From the NCBI GenBank assembly GCA_012518475.1, contig JAAYSB010000197.1, positions 1 through 8,582 on the forward strand: a stretch of DNA of 8,582 nucleotides, written 5' to 3'. The notes beneath the pieces are model-generated. The model was not told where the DNA came from. It did no database searches and saw nothing but the letters and a program-made list of their open reading frames with translations. Position numbers and translations under genes: made by a program. The stretch comes from Intrasporangiaceae bacterium. GTDB taxonomy: Bacteria > Actinomycetota > Actinomycetes > Actinomycetales > Dermatophilaceae. Positions 1 through 5,947 of the stretch are shown piece by piece; the first letter of the stretch is position 1; the number at the start of each line of letters is the position of its first letter.

Positions 1-464
1 CCCGGGTCCTGCTCGTCGTCGAGGAGGTCGAGCCGGTCCTCACCCTTGCCCACGAGGTGCGCTCGGTGCTCGACCGCCCGCGGCCGGCATCGATGACCGC
101 AACCGTGGCCGACGCCAGGGCCCAGCTCGAGGGGCTGATCCGGCCCGGTTTCGTCGCCTCGACCGGGGTGGAGCAGCTGCGGCACCTGCGCCGCTATCTC
201 ACCGGCCTGCGGATCCGGCTCGAACGGGCCGACGAGTCCCCGACCCGCGACCTGCAGCTCCAGGAGGGGATCGACCAGGTGGAGGAGGCCTACGCCGATC
301 TGCTCGAGTCCCTCACCTCCACCCGCGCCAGGGCGCAGGATGTCCGCGACATCGCCTGGATGATCGAGGAGCTGCGCGTCGGGACGTTCGCCCAGCGGCT
401 CGGCACGGCCCACCCGGTGAGCACGAAGCGGGTGCTGAGCGCCATCCGCGCGATCGCCCCCTGA
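1..464 (+). CDS. hrpA: ATP-dependent RNA helicase HrpA, C-terminal end (5' partial)
   Basis: The frame is open from the first bases (codons in phase from position 3) to TGA 462-464, giving 153 visible residues. This is the C-terminus of a DEAH-box helicase of the HrpA type; the helicase motors lie upstream of the window. What shows it is the Arg/Glu-rich helical tail ending in a segment with DVRDIAWMIEELR, then FAQRLGT and PVSTKRVLSAI. This matches the end of the DUF3418 domain found at the HrpA C-terminus, where the protein normally stops a few residues after the K-R-hydrophobic motif, as here. HrpA-type helicases are cytoplasmic NTP-driven RNA remodelling enzymes; in E. coli HrpA has been linked to fimbrial mRNA processing and to rescue of stalled ribosomes. 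A GTG at 57 is in frame but is an internal Val codon, not a start. The coding end is intact. No clear terminator follows. Confidence 0.9.
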   Translation, partial: RVLLVVEEVEPVLTLAHEVRSVLDRPRPASMTATVADARAQLEGLIRPGFVASTGVEQLRHLRRYLTGLRIRLERADESPTRDLQLQEGIDQVEEAYADLLESLTSTRARAQDVRDIAWMIEELRVGTFAQRLGTAHPVSTKRVLSAIRAIAP

Positions 465-493
465 CCCGACCGGCCACTCACGGGGAGCGTGTG

Positions 494-520
494 GGAATGC
501 GGGAGCGGCGCATACCCGTT
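494..520 (+). promoter_or_regulatory. Candidate ECF-sigma (SigR/SigH-like) promoter of the PAC2 gene
   Basis: GGAAT at 494-498 (part of GGGAAT) and GTT at 518-520 (part of CGTT) are separated by 19 bases. This resembles the thiol-stress sigma factor consensus GGAAT-N18/19-GTT of SigR (Streptomyces) and SigH (Mycobacterium). A transcript would start near 527, about 40 nt before the GTG start at 567. No good TTGACA/TATAAT pair is seen in the same gap. The match rests on eight bases, so chance is quite possible. Confidence 0.3.
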
Positions 521-566
521 GGTATCGGTAGTTCCTGACGAATCCTCGATCTGAGAGGCTAGTGCC

Positions 567-1478
567 GTGCTTGATCCCCGTGCCCTGATCCGCTTCGAGG
601 CGGATGCGACCGCCCAGGACCTGCGTCCGGGGCCCCTCGTCATCACGATGGGTGCCTTCATCGACGCGGGCGCGACCGCGCGCCTGCTCGGTGACCACCT
701 CACCACCTCGAGCCCTGCCCGCGTGCTCTGCACCTTCGACATCGACCAGCTCCTCGACTACCGCGGTCGGCGTCCGCCGATGGTGTTCGAGAGCAACCGC
801 TTCGTGTCCTACGAGGACCCGGCGCTCGTCCTCTATGCGATGGAGGACCGGGACGGAAGTCCGTACTACCTCCTCGTCGGACCCGAGCCGGACTACCAGT
901 GGGAGCGGATGGTCGAGGCGCTGCGCTTCGTCCTCAAGGCCCTCAACATCACCCTGGTCGTGTCCGCGCACGGCATCCCGATGGCCGTCCCGCACACCCG
1001 TCCGGTCGGGATCACCGCCCACGCCACCGACCCAGCACTCATCGCCGACGCCGAGTCACCGTTCGGCACCGTCCAGGTGCCGGCCTCCTTCGCCTCACTC
1101 CTCGAGCTGCGGCTCGGTGAGCAGGGCCGGGACGCGATCGGGTATGCCGTCCACGTCCCGCACTACCTCGCGCAGGCCGAGTTCGCCGAGGGTGCCCTCA
1201 CCGCCCTGAACGCCATCGTCGACGCGACCGGCCTGAACCTGCCCAACGACGAGCTCGTCGAGAAGGCCGGGATCAACCGCGCCCAGATCGCCCAGGAGGT
1301 CGCCGGCAACGAGGAGGTCGCCCACGTCATCGGCGCGCTCGAGCGGCAGTACGACGCGTTCGTCGAGGGCAAGGAGCGCCCGAGCCTGCTTGCGACCGAG
1401 TCGGCGGAGCTGCCCTCCGCCGAGGAGCTCGGTGCCGACTTCGAGCAGTTCCTCCGCGGCGTCGACGGCGAGCACTGA
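567..1478 (+). CDS. PAC2 (proteasome assembly chaperone 2) family protein
   Basis: A 303-residue soluble protein of the PAC2 family, which shares its fold with eukaryotic and archaeal proteasome assembly chaperones. Visible hallmarks are the PGPLVITMGAFIDAG opening (residues 21-35), the central LLVGPEPDYQWE segment (102-113), the SAHGIPMAVPHTRP loop (133-146), and a helical C-terminal half (about 205-300) ending in an acidic tail. The start is GTG 567, preceded by GAGAGG at 553-558 with suitable spacing. The bacterial role is not established. Actinobacteria are the bacteria that carry 20S proteasomes, so a link to proteasome biology is often proposed, but nothing in this window (no prcBA, mpa or pafA) tests it. 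It is a single-gene unit: 102 bases separate it from hrpA, and it is convergent with the polymerase gene, with only 61 bases between stop codons. The length is typical of actinobacterial members. Confidence 0.85.
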   Translation: MLDPRALIRFEADATAQDLRPGPLVITMGAFIDAGATARLLGDHLTTSSPARVLCTFDIDQLLDYRGRRPPMVFESNRFVSYEDPALVLYAMEDRDGSPYYLLVGPEPDYQWERMVEALRFVLKALNITLVVSAHGIPMAVPHTRPVGITAHATDPALIADAESPFGTVQVPASFASLLELRLGEQGRDAIGYAVHVPHYLAQAEFAEGALTALNAIVDATGLNLPNDELVEKAGINRAQIAQEVAGNEEVAHVIGALERQYDAFVEGKERPSLLATESAELPSAEELGADFEQFLRGVDGEH

Positions 1479-1505
1479 GTCGTTCCAGAGCCCTGAGGCC
1501 TGAGG

Positions 1506-1525
1506 CGTCCCGTAGGTCTGGGACG
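1506..1525. terminator. Weak hairpin between convergent genes, possible terminator
   Basis: CGTCCC (1506-1511) can pair with GGGACG (1520-1525) around an 8-nt loop, a 6-bp GC-rich stem with one possible extra G-U pair. It sits in the 61-base gap between the stops of the PAC2 gene and the convergent polymerase gene, where a two-way terminator would be expected. No T-run follows on either strand. Just before it, the heptamer CTGAGGC is repeated in tandem (1493-1499 and 1500-1506). Confidence 0.3.
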
Positions 1526-1539
1526 GGTCGCTCTCCGAG

Positions 1540-3252
1540 TCAGTCCTTGGCCTCGGACCAGCGCTCGATGACGCTGACGTCCGCGACGAAGCGGACGGCA
1601 TCGGCCCGCCCGTCCGCGCTCAGCCACCGCCGTGCGGCATCGCTGAGAGCCTGCTCGACCCGGTGGGCGCACTCTGCCGCGTGCTGCTCCGGCACGTGCA
1701 CGAGGACCTCGTCATGGAGGCAGAGGACGATCTGAGCCCCGAGGTCGCGGGTCGTCGCCCGGATGGTCGCCGCCCACGCCTTGAACAGCTCGGCTGCCGT
1801 GCCCTGGATGATCGCGTTGCGGGCGAAGCGTCCCCGGGCTGCGGCGACCGGCGGCGCCACCGGTTGACCTCGCTCGTGCGGGGGAGCGGTGTGGACCGCT
1901 CGGCCCCCGAAGGTGTGCACCGTCGCTCCACGGGACCCCTGCTCTGCGGTCTCCTCGAGGAGCCGGACGGCGACGGGGTAGGCGCGCTGCAGCCCGCTCA
2001 GCGCCTCACCGGCAGCGCCACTGCGCTGGCCGTACATCGCGGCGAGCACCGCGACCTTGGCGACCGCCCGCTCGACCCCGAGCCGAGCAGCGACAGGGGC
2101 GTAGAGGTCGTCGGCCTGAGTCGCCGCCATGAAGGCCGCATCGCCGGAGACAGCGGCCAGGACGCGGGGCTCGATCTGGCCCAGGTCGGCCCGGACGAAG
2201 CGGTGCCCCGGCGCGGCCCGCACCCCGGAGCGCAGCTGCGCCGGGAGGTTGTGCAGGCCGTTCTCCGCGGTCATCCGACCCGCGGCTCCGTCACTCGCGG
2301 TCCACCGTCCCCGGAGCCGGTCGTCGCTGCCGACGTGCGTGTCCAGCCACCGCCAGCCGTAGGTGGTCGCGATCCGCTCGTCCGCGCGCCACGACAGCAG
2401 CGCCGGCACGACCGGGTGGGCCTCGCGGAAGGCCTCGAGGGTCCACTTGCGCGTGTTGGGGACGTCAATCCCGGCGGCCAGCAGCATCTCCTTGACCTGA
2501 GCAGGGTTGCGCAGATCGGTGTGCTCATGGCCTGGGACGAGGGTGCGCACCCTGTCGTCTCGCACGCCTCGCTGGGCCAGCTGGGCCTCGAACGACTCCT
2601 GCCGCGGCCCGGCGCTTGCGGAGATGAGGGCGCCCATTGCGTCCCTGTCGATGGGCAGGCCGGCCTGCTCCAGCTCGACGCACAACAGCGCCGCAGCCGA
2701 CTCGGACAGTGCCGTCGCGACCGCCCGCGGGCCGGTCCGCTCCAGGACCTCTCGTTGACGCTCCGCGCAGAGGTATGCGGCGCGCGCCCACTCCTGCAAG
2801 GGCATCGGATCGTCCGGCAGGGCAGCTGCTTGCCAGCGTCCCGTCACTGCGTCCCCACGGAGGTAGCCGGCCGGGGTGATCAGCGAGCCGGCAGCGGGGG
2901 AGTCGTCGACGTCGCCGAAGTCGAAGAGATCGTCCCGGGGTCCCACCGGCGCGCGGCTCTGATCGAGTCCCTGGACGGCGCACCAGATGTCCTGCGGTCC
3001 AGCCCGCCACCCGCCCCTGACGAGACGGTGCACCTCGGCGCAGTCCCAGAGCCGGGCGACCGGCACGCCCAGGGCGGTCAGTGCAGCGAGGTCGGCGGCG
3101 GACCAGACGACCCAGCGCACAGGGTCCGATGACCGTTGCAGGTCACCGACCGCCGCGGCGATCTCGGCCGTCGTCCCGACGGCGACGTGCTCGGGAGACC
3201 AGAGCGACGCATACCCCTCGGGAATGCTTGTGGCGACCGCGACTGTTCTCAC
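1540..3252 (-). CDS. PolA-like family A DNA polymerase with degenerate 3'-5' exonuclease domain
   Basis: This encodes a 570-residue stand-alone family A DNA polymerase, of the type annotated in Actinobacteria as 'bifunctional 3'-5' exonuclease/DNA polymerase'. It lacks the 5' nuclease domain of true PolA, so it is a paralogue of polA. In order: an N-terminal exonuclease-like remnant (about 1-180), then fingers, palm and thumb (about 190-570). Visible motifs: GRMTAENGLHNLP (325-337); motif A RADLGQIEPR with catalytic Asp356; O-helix Arg395-x3-Lys399-x3-Leu403-x3-Tyr407-Gly408; motif C LHDEV with Asp514 and Glu515. Both metal-binding Asp are therefore kept. Leu stands where E. coli Pol I has Phe762. 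In the exonuclease part no D-x-E motif I is visible, so proofreading is doubtful. I chose GTG 3252 because it has AGGG eight bases upstream and gives an MRTVAVA start; GTG 3282 would add ten residues but has no ribosome site. A role in repair or damage-tolerant synthesis is inferred. Confidence 0.9.
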   Translation of the reverse strand: MRTVAVATSIPEGYASLWSPEHVAVGTTAEIAAAVGDLQRSSDPVRWVVWSAADLAALTALGVPVARLWDCAEVHRLVRGGWRAGPQDIWCAVQGLDQSRAPVGPRDDLFDFGDVDDSPAAGSLITPAGYLRGDAVTGRWQAAALPDDPMPLQEWARAAYLCAERQREVLERTGPRAVATALSESAAALLCVELEQAGLPIDRDAMGALISASAGPRQESFEAQLAQRGVRDDRVRTLVPGHEHTDLRNPAQVKEMLLAAGIDVPNTRKWTLEAFREAHPVVPALLSWRADERIATTYGWRWLDTHVGSDDRLRGRWTASDGAAGRMTAENGLHNLPAQLRSGVRAAPGHRFVRADLGQIEPRVLAAVSGDAAFMAATQADDLYAPVAARLGVERAVAKVAVLAAMYGQRSGAAGEALSGLQRAYPVAVRLLEETAEQGSRGATVHTFGGRAVHTAPPHERGQPVAPPVAAARGRFARNAIIQGTAAELFKAWAATIRATTRDLGAQIVLCLHDEVLVHVPEQHAAECAHRVEQALSDAARRWLSADGRADAVRFVADVSVIERWSEAKD

Positions 3253-3259
3253 AGCCACG

Positions 3260-3265
3260 ACCCTA
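3260..3265 (-). promoter_or_regulatory. Candidate -10 box of the polymerase gene (possibly leaderless)
   Basis: On the minus strand TAGGGT (3265-3260) matches the actinobacterial TANNNT -10 form. It is followed by seven bases and then the preferred GTG start at 3252. Transcription from it would begin at or next to the start codon, giving a leaderless mRNA. The same bases contain AGGG, which could instead act as a ribosome binding site for a longer transcript; the sequence cannot separate the two. No good -35 box is seen. Confidence 0.35.
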
Positions 3266-3269
3266 GGCG

Positions 3270-3294
3270 GTGTCGCGGACACTGCACGCGTGTC
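3270..3294. promoter_or_regulatory. GTGTC/GACAC inverted half-sites in the divergent promoter region
   Basis: Three copies of one pentamer lie within 25 bases: GTGTC (3270-3274), its complement GACAC (3278-3282) and GTGTC (3290-3294). The first two form a perfect inverted repeat with a 3-base spacer. The last two form one with a 7-base spacer, which itself overlaps the palindrome CACGCGTG (3285-3292). The two dyad centres are about ten bases apart, one helical turn. They lie between the divergent starts of the polymerase (3252) and EcsC (3349) genes, where an operator would be placed. No known binding site is recognised. Confidence 0.3.
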
Positions 3295-3299
3295 AGGAT
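3271..3299 (+). promoter_or_regulatory. Weak candidate promoter for the EcsC-family gene
   Basis: TGTCGC (3271-3276) and CAGGAT (3294-3299) are spaced by 17 bases and would start a transcript near 3306, about 43 nt before the ATG. Both boxes are poor matches to TTGACA and TATAAT. They overlap the GTGTC/GACAC half-sites, so a protein bound there would block this promoter if it is real. Confidence 0.2.
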
Positions 3300-3348
3300 G
3301 GCACGCGGCCGAAGCCTCCGCTGACGGTCACGACGAAGGGAGCCACCC

Positions 3349-4038
3349 ATGGCGAGGAAGAGCAAAGCGCTCGAGAAGCGATCTGCCCTGGAGCAGGCAC
3401 AGGACCCGGACAACAGCCTGTTCGGTGGGACCGCGATGAGCCTGGTCCAGGGTCTGCTCGACAGCGGCATCGACGGCAAAGGGCCGTTCGACAGCGCCGA
3501 GAAGGTCGCGCGCGAGGCGCTGGCCAGCGAGGGCTCGGTCGATCGCGCCATCGACAAGATCGTCTCCCAGCACACCCGGCTTGCTGCCGTCGAAGGCTTC
3601 GTCACGGGTCTGGGCGGCTTCATCACCCTGCCGATCGCGCTGCCGGCGAACGTTGCCGGGTTCTATCTGCTCGCCACCCGGATGTCCGCCGCCATCGCCC
3701 ACCTGCGCGGCTACGCCCTCAACGAACCCCAGATCCGCTCCGCGGTGCTGCTCAGCCTCGTCGGCTCCGACGGCGACGAGCTGCTCAAGAAGGCCGGTGT
3801 CGTGGCCCCGACGAGCGCGATGACGAACTTCGCAGCGCAGCGACTGCCCGGACCGGCCCTGATGGTCGTCAACAAGGCCGTCGGCTTCCGCCTGCTCACC
3901 CAGGTCGGCAAGCGCACCCTGACCCGGTTCGGTCGGGCGATCCCGCTCGCCGGTGGGGTCATCGGTGCAGGCCTGGACGGCTTCCTCATGCGTTCTGTGG
4001 CCAAGCAGGCCCGCGGCGAGTTCCCGCAATCAGGCTGA
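3349..4038 (+). CDS. EcsC family protein
   Basis: A 229-residue protein of the EcsC family (named after the third gene of the Bacillus ecsABC locus; molecular role unknown). The Lys/Arg-rich N-terminus (1-20) is followed by the family core. This has a long hydrophobic Gly-rich stretch at about 83-110, beginning GFVTGLGGFITLPIALPANV, then the helical RMSAAIAHLRGYALNEPQIR region (111-130) and SAVLLSLVGSDG (131-142). A second hydrophobic glycine-rich segment (about 198-214) precedes a short charged tail. The hydrophobic stretches suggest membrane association, but I see no signal peptide. The start is ATG 3349 with AAGGGAG at 3336-3342. It is divergent from the polymerase gene and 98 bases upstream of the DUF1232 gene, so the two membrane-related genes may be cotranscribed. 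Family assignment is firm; function is not known. Confidence 0.85.
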   Translation: MARKSKALEKRSALEQAQDPDNSLFGGTAMSLVQGLLDSGIDGKGPFDSAEKVAREALASEGSVDRAIDKIVSQHTRLAAVEGFVTGLGGFITLPIALPANVAGFYLLATRMSAAIAHLRGYALNEPQIRSAVLLSLVGSDGDELLKKAGVVAPTSAMTNFAAQRLPGPALMVVNKAVGFRLLTQVGKRTLTRFGRAIPLAGGVIGAGLDGFLMRSVAKQARGEFPQSG

Positions 4039-4062
4039 ACACCTCGATCCGGCCCCGGGAAT

Positions 4063-4076
4063 GGGGCGGCCGCCCC
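4063..4076. repeat. 14-base GC-only palindrome between EcsC and DUF1232 genes
   Basis: GGGGCGGCCGCCCC is a perfect 14-base palindrome, 24 bases after the EcsC-family stop. Nearby GGCCCC (4051-4056) can also pair with its G-run. It could fold as a short hairpin that weakens read-through into the next gene, but there is no loop of useful size in the perfect form and no T-run. In DNA this GC-rich, chance is likely. Confidence 0.2.
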
Positions 4077-4136
4077 GGACGTTGAGGCACATGGACCCCG
4101 ACCGGTGTCCGCGATCGACCTCCTCAGGAGAAGCCC

Positions 4137-4511
4137 ATGGCGACTGCCCGTTCCCGAGTCGTGGTGCTCACGACCTTCTATCGCGCGGCGCGCATCGCGA
4201 TGCGCCCGGGTGGCCCCAGCCTGGCCAGTCGGATCAGCTCGCTGCCGCGCCTGGTGCGCGAGACCCTGTCCGGCCGCTATGCCGGACTGACCACGGGACG
4301 GCTCGCGCTCATGGCGCTCGCCGTCGCCTACATCGTCTCCCCGGTGGACCTCGTGCCCGAGGGTGCCCTCCTCATGCTCGGACTCGCCGATGACGCCATG
4401 GTGCTCGGCTGGCTCGCCGCAGCGCTCGTCAACGAGACCGAGTCGTTCCTCGACTGGGAGCAGACGGCGCCCACCCCGGTCAGCACGGTGCCCTCGGCGG
4501 TCGTGCGCTGA
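4137..4511 (+). CDS. DUF1232 (YkvA-like) small membrane protein
   Basis: A 124-residue protein carrying the DUF1232 signature: a hydrophobic helix running into YIVSPVDLVPE (residues 65-75), followed by a second hydrophobic segment with LADDAMVLGWLAAAL (83-97). The Arg-rich N-terminal 45 residues and the Thr/Pro-rich C-terminus (about 109-124) are likely cytoplasmic or unstructured. Members are small integral membrane proteins of unknown function, including Bacillus YkvA. The ATG at 4137 has a strong AGGAGAAG ribosome site at 4126-4133. It lies downstream of the EcsC-family gene on the same strand, and both encode membrane-associated proteins, so a shared envelope role is possible but unproven. 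The following gene is separated by a large inverted repeat, suggesting the unit ends here. Confidence 0.85.
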   Translation: MATARSRVVVLTTFYRAARIAMRPGGPSLASRISSLPRLVRETLSGRYAGLTTGRLALMALAVAYIVSPVDLVPEGALLMLGLADDAMVLGWLAAALVNETESFLDWEQTAPTPVSTVPSAVVR

Positions 4512-4533
4512 CCTGACATCCACAGTCCCACCC

Positions 4534-4576
4534 CGTCACGGGTGTGTCGTCCACAGGGGACGACACACCCGTGACG
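4534..4576. repeat. Perfect 19-bp inverted repeat with 5-nt loop upstream of the DUF4192 gene
   Basis: The left arm (4534-4552, starting CGTCACGGGTG and ending TCGTCC) is exactly complementary to the right arm (4558-4576, starting GGACGAC and ending CGTGACG), with the loop ACAGG at 4553-4557. It occupies the middle of the 96-base gap between the DUF1232 stop (4511) and the DUF4192 ATG (4608), leaving 31 bases to the start codon. As RNA it would be a very stable hairpin. There is no T-run after it, so it is not a classic intrinsic terminator on the plus strand, and none is seen on the minus side either. It may be a factor-assisted terminator, an mRNA leader structure, or a protein-binding DNA dyad. 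The dyad is certain; its role is not. Confidence 0.9.
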
Positions 4577-4607
4577 TCGTTGTGGGGGTGCGGCTTCGCT
4601 GGGGGGC

Positions 4608-5729
4608 ATGAGAACCTCCCGCCTGCAGTCCACGTCCGATCCCGCTGTCGTCCGGATGCGCTCCCCGGGGGAAATCGTCTCCGCCGCCCCGATCCTGCTC
4701 GGCTTCACCCCGGCTGACTCGCTCGTCCTCATCTGCCTGCGGGACACACGGCTCGGCCTGACCTGCCGGATCGACCTCGCCGACGTGACCGACGACGAGC
4801 TGATCAGCGACGTCACCGCGGCGGTGCGGCGCAACGGCGCCACCTCGGTCATCCTCATCGCCTACGGCCTGGACCGGGCCCTCACCGAGCCCGCCCTGGT
4901 GCGGATGCGCACGGTCATCCTCAAGGCCGGCATCAAGGTCAAGGACGACCTGAGTGTCGTCGACGGCCGCTGGTTCCATGAGGGCTGCACCGAGGCGCGG
5001 TGCTGCCCATCCCAGGGCACGCCGGTCAGTGACCACGATGAGGCACCGACGACGATGGCCCTTGCCGCGGCCAAGGGCGGTCACCTGGCCAGCAGGGAGG
5101 AGCTCGTGGCGCTCGTGGCACCTGACCGTCCCCTGCTCAGGACCGCGATCGCCGCTGCCCTGGACGCCGTCGACCCCGCAGAGGTCACCGACGAGAACGT
5201 CGCTGCCGACCTCACGGCGATTCTCGGGTGGGGGGACGGCCAGGAGCCGACCCCGCATCAGCTCGCCCGCTCGATGATCGCCTGTGTCCTGCCCGAGATC
5301 CGCGACACCTGGTATGCCCTCGTCGCCCCGGGGATGCTCCTCGGCACCGAGGAGCGGCGCAGCCGCCTCCTGGAGCGACTCTGCCGCGCCGGCGCCGCGG
5401 CGGGCGACCTGAGCGAGGACGGGTTCCTCAAGGACCCCGAGGCCCGGGAGCGGATCCTGGGCCGCATCAGGCAATGGGTCCGCAACCTGCCGGACAGCGT
5501 TCCGGGGTTCCTCGCCGGTCCCCTCGCCGTCGCTGCCACCGCGCACTGGTGCGCCGGGGACGGTGCCCTAGCGCGGGAGCTCGTCGAGCGGGCCGGCGCC
5601 CTCGACGCCGCGCCGCTGAGCGTTCTCGTCACGCTGCAGAGCGCCCTCCAGCACGGGGTCCGGCCACCCGAGGTCGGCTGGCTCTCCGACGACATCGTCA
5701 AGGACCGGCGACGGCGGCGCGTGGCCTGA
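4608..5729 (+). CDS. DUF4192 domain-containing protein
   Basis: A 373-residue protein of the actinobacterial DUF4192 family, function unknown. Family features seen: the N-terminal signature RMRSPGEIVSAAPILLGF followed by TPADSLV (residues 16-40); the cysteine motif at 127-134, where Cys127 is followed by Cys132-Cys133-Pro (GCTEARCCP); and a C-terminal helical region with PLAVAATAHWCAGDGALAREL (305-325), read here as the conserved 'AWWAGDG'-type motif. No signal peptide or membrane segment is evident, so it is probably cytoplasmic. It ends in a very basic tail, DRRRRRVA. The start is ATG 4608. The ribosome site is weak (a G-run at 4601-4606 ends one base before the ATG), which fits control through the inverted repeat just upstream. 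In Actinobacteria this family is often seen not far from the principal sigma factor gene, as here; that is recollection, not tested. A hairpin follows at 5739-5766. Confidence 0.85.
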   Translation: MRTSRLQSTSDPAVVRMRSPGEIVSAAPILLGFTPADSLVLICLRDTRLGLTCRIDLADVTDDELISDVTAAVRRNGATSVILIAYGLDRALTEPALVRMRTVILKAGIKVKDDLSVVDGRWFHEGCTEARCCPSQGTPVSDHDEAPTTMALAAAKGGHLASREELVALVAPDRPLLRTAIAAALDAVDPAEVTDENVAADLTAILGWGDGQEPTPHQLARSMIACVLPEIRDTWYALVAPGMLLGTEERRSRLLERLCRAGAAAGDLSEDGFLKDPEARERILGRIRQWVRNLPDSVPGFLAGPLAVAATAHWCAGDGALARELVERAGALDAAPLSVLVTLQSALQHGVRPPEVGWLSDDIVKDRRRRRVA

Positions 5730-5738
5730 GCGCCGGAC

Positions 5739-5766
5739 CCCGGAGCCCGCGATCGCCCGTTCCGGG
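5739..5766 (+). terminator. Candidate hairpin after the DUF4192 gene
   Basis: CCCGGA (5739-5744) can pair with TCCGGG (5761-5766), extended inward by a G-U and a C-G pair, around a GC-rich loop. It lies between the DUF4192 stop and the metX promoter. A short T-run (TTT, 5781-5783) is too far downstream to belong to it. It is a plausible but weak terminator. Confidence 0.3.
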
Positions 5767-5781
5767 AGGCGGACGGACCCT

Positions 5782-5809
5782 TTGCTGCTCCACCCGGTCC
5801 TCCTATACT
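5782..5809 (+). promoter_or_regulatory. metX promoter
   Basis: TATACT (5804-5809) is a strong -10 box for DNA this GC-rich. TTGCTG (5782-5787) is a fair -35 box at 16 bases' spacing, or TTTGCT (5781-5786) at 17. Transcription would begin near 5816, right at the first paired base of the riboswitch, which supports the assignment. Confidence 0.65.
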
Positions 5810-5817
5810 GTCCGGAC

Positions 5818-5919
5818 GGTCTTGAGTGCCAGCGCTTCAGCCCCGGCTTGCTGGCCGGCAACCCTCCTCGCGGTGGGGTGCCCCGGGTGATGACCAGGCC
5901 AGCGCGGTCCCGCGTCGGC
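5818..5919 (+). promoter_or_regulatory. SAM-IV riboswitch in the metX leader
   Basis: The leader carries the conserved blocks I recognise from the actinobacterial SAM-IV riboswitch, in order: GAGTGCCAGCG (5824-5834), GCCCCGGCTTGCTGG (5840-5854), CCGGCAACCCTCC (5855-5867), GCGGTGGGGTGCC (5870-5882) and CCCCGGGTGATGACCAGG (5881-5898). GGTC (5818-5821) pairs with GACC (5892-5895) as the closing helix. A further hairpin follows, with GCC 5898-5900 pairing GGC 5917-5919 and CGCG pairing CGCG inside. It binds S-adenosylmethionine and lowers expression of methionine or sulfur genes. The GGAGG ribosome site of metX (5935-5939) lies only 16 bases beyond the last helix, and no terminator with a T-run is seen. 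Control of translation initiation is therefore the likelier mode (inference). Confidence 0.88.
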
Positions 5920-5947
5920 AAGCGCGAACGCCCCGGAGGCACTTCTC

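Noticed and set aside
290..742. Minus-strand open frame of 150 codons spanning the hrpA end and the PAC2 start
   Set aside because: It crosses two supported genes and their promoter gap, and shows no recognisable motif.
1663..3132. Plus-strand open frame of 489 codons opposite the polymerase gene
   Set aside because: The minus-strand frame carries polymerase motifs A, B and C; the plus frame shows none and is a GC-bias shadow.
3253..3282. Ten-residue N-terminal extension of the polymerase from GTG 3282
   Set aside because: There is no ribosome site before it, and it overlaps the likely -10 box of the gene.
4516..4555. DnaA-box-like 9-mers (ACATCCACA at 4516-4524, TCGTCCACA at 4547-4555)
   Set aside because: Each differs from TTGTCCACA or TTATCCACA. 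There are only two, and no dnaA, dnaN or AT-rich unwinding region is nearby, so this is not an origin.
4536..5546. Minus-strand open frame of 336 codons opposite DUF4192
   Set aside because: It overlaps a gene with clear family motifs, and its own product is low-complexity Gly/Arg/Asp without known motifs.
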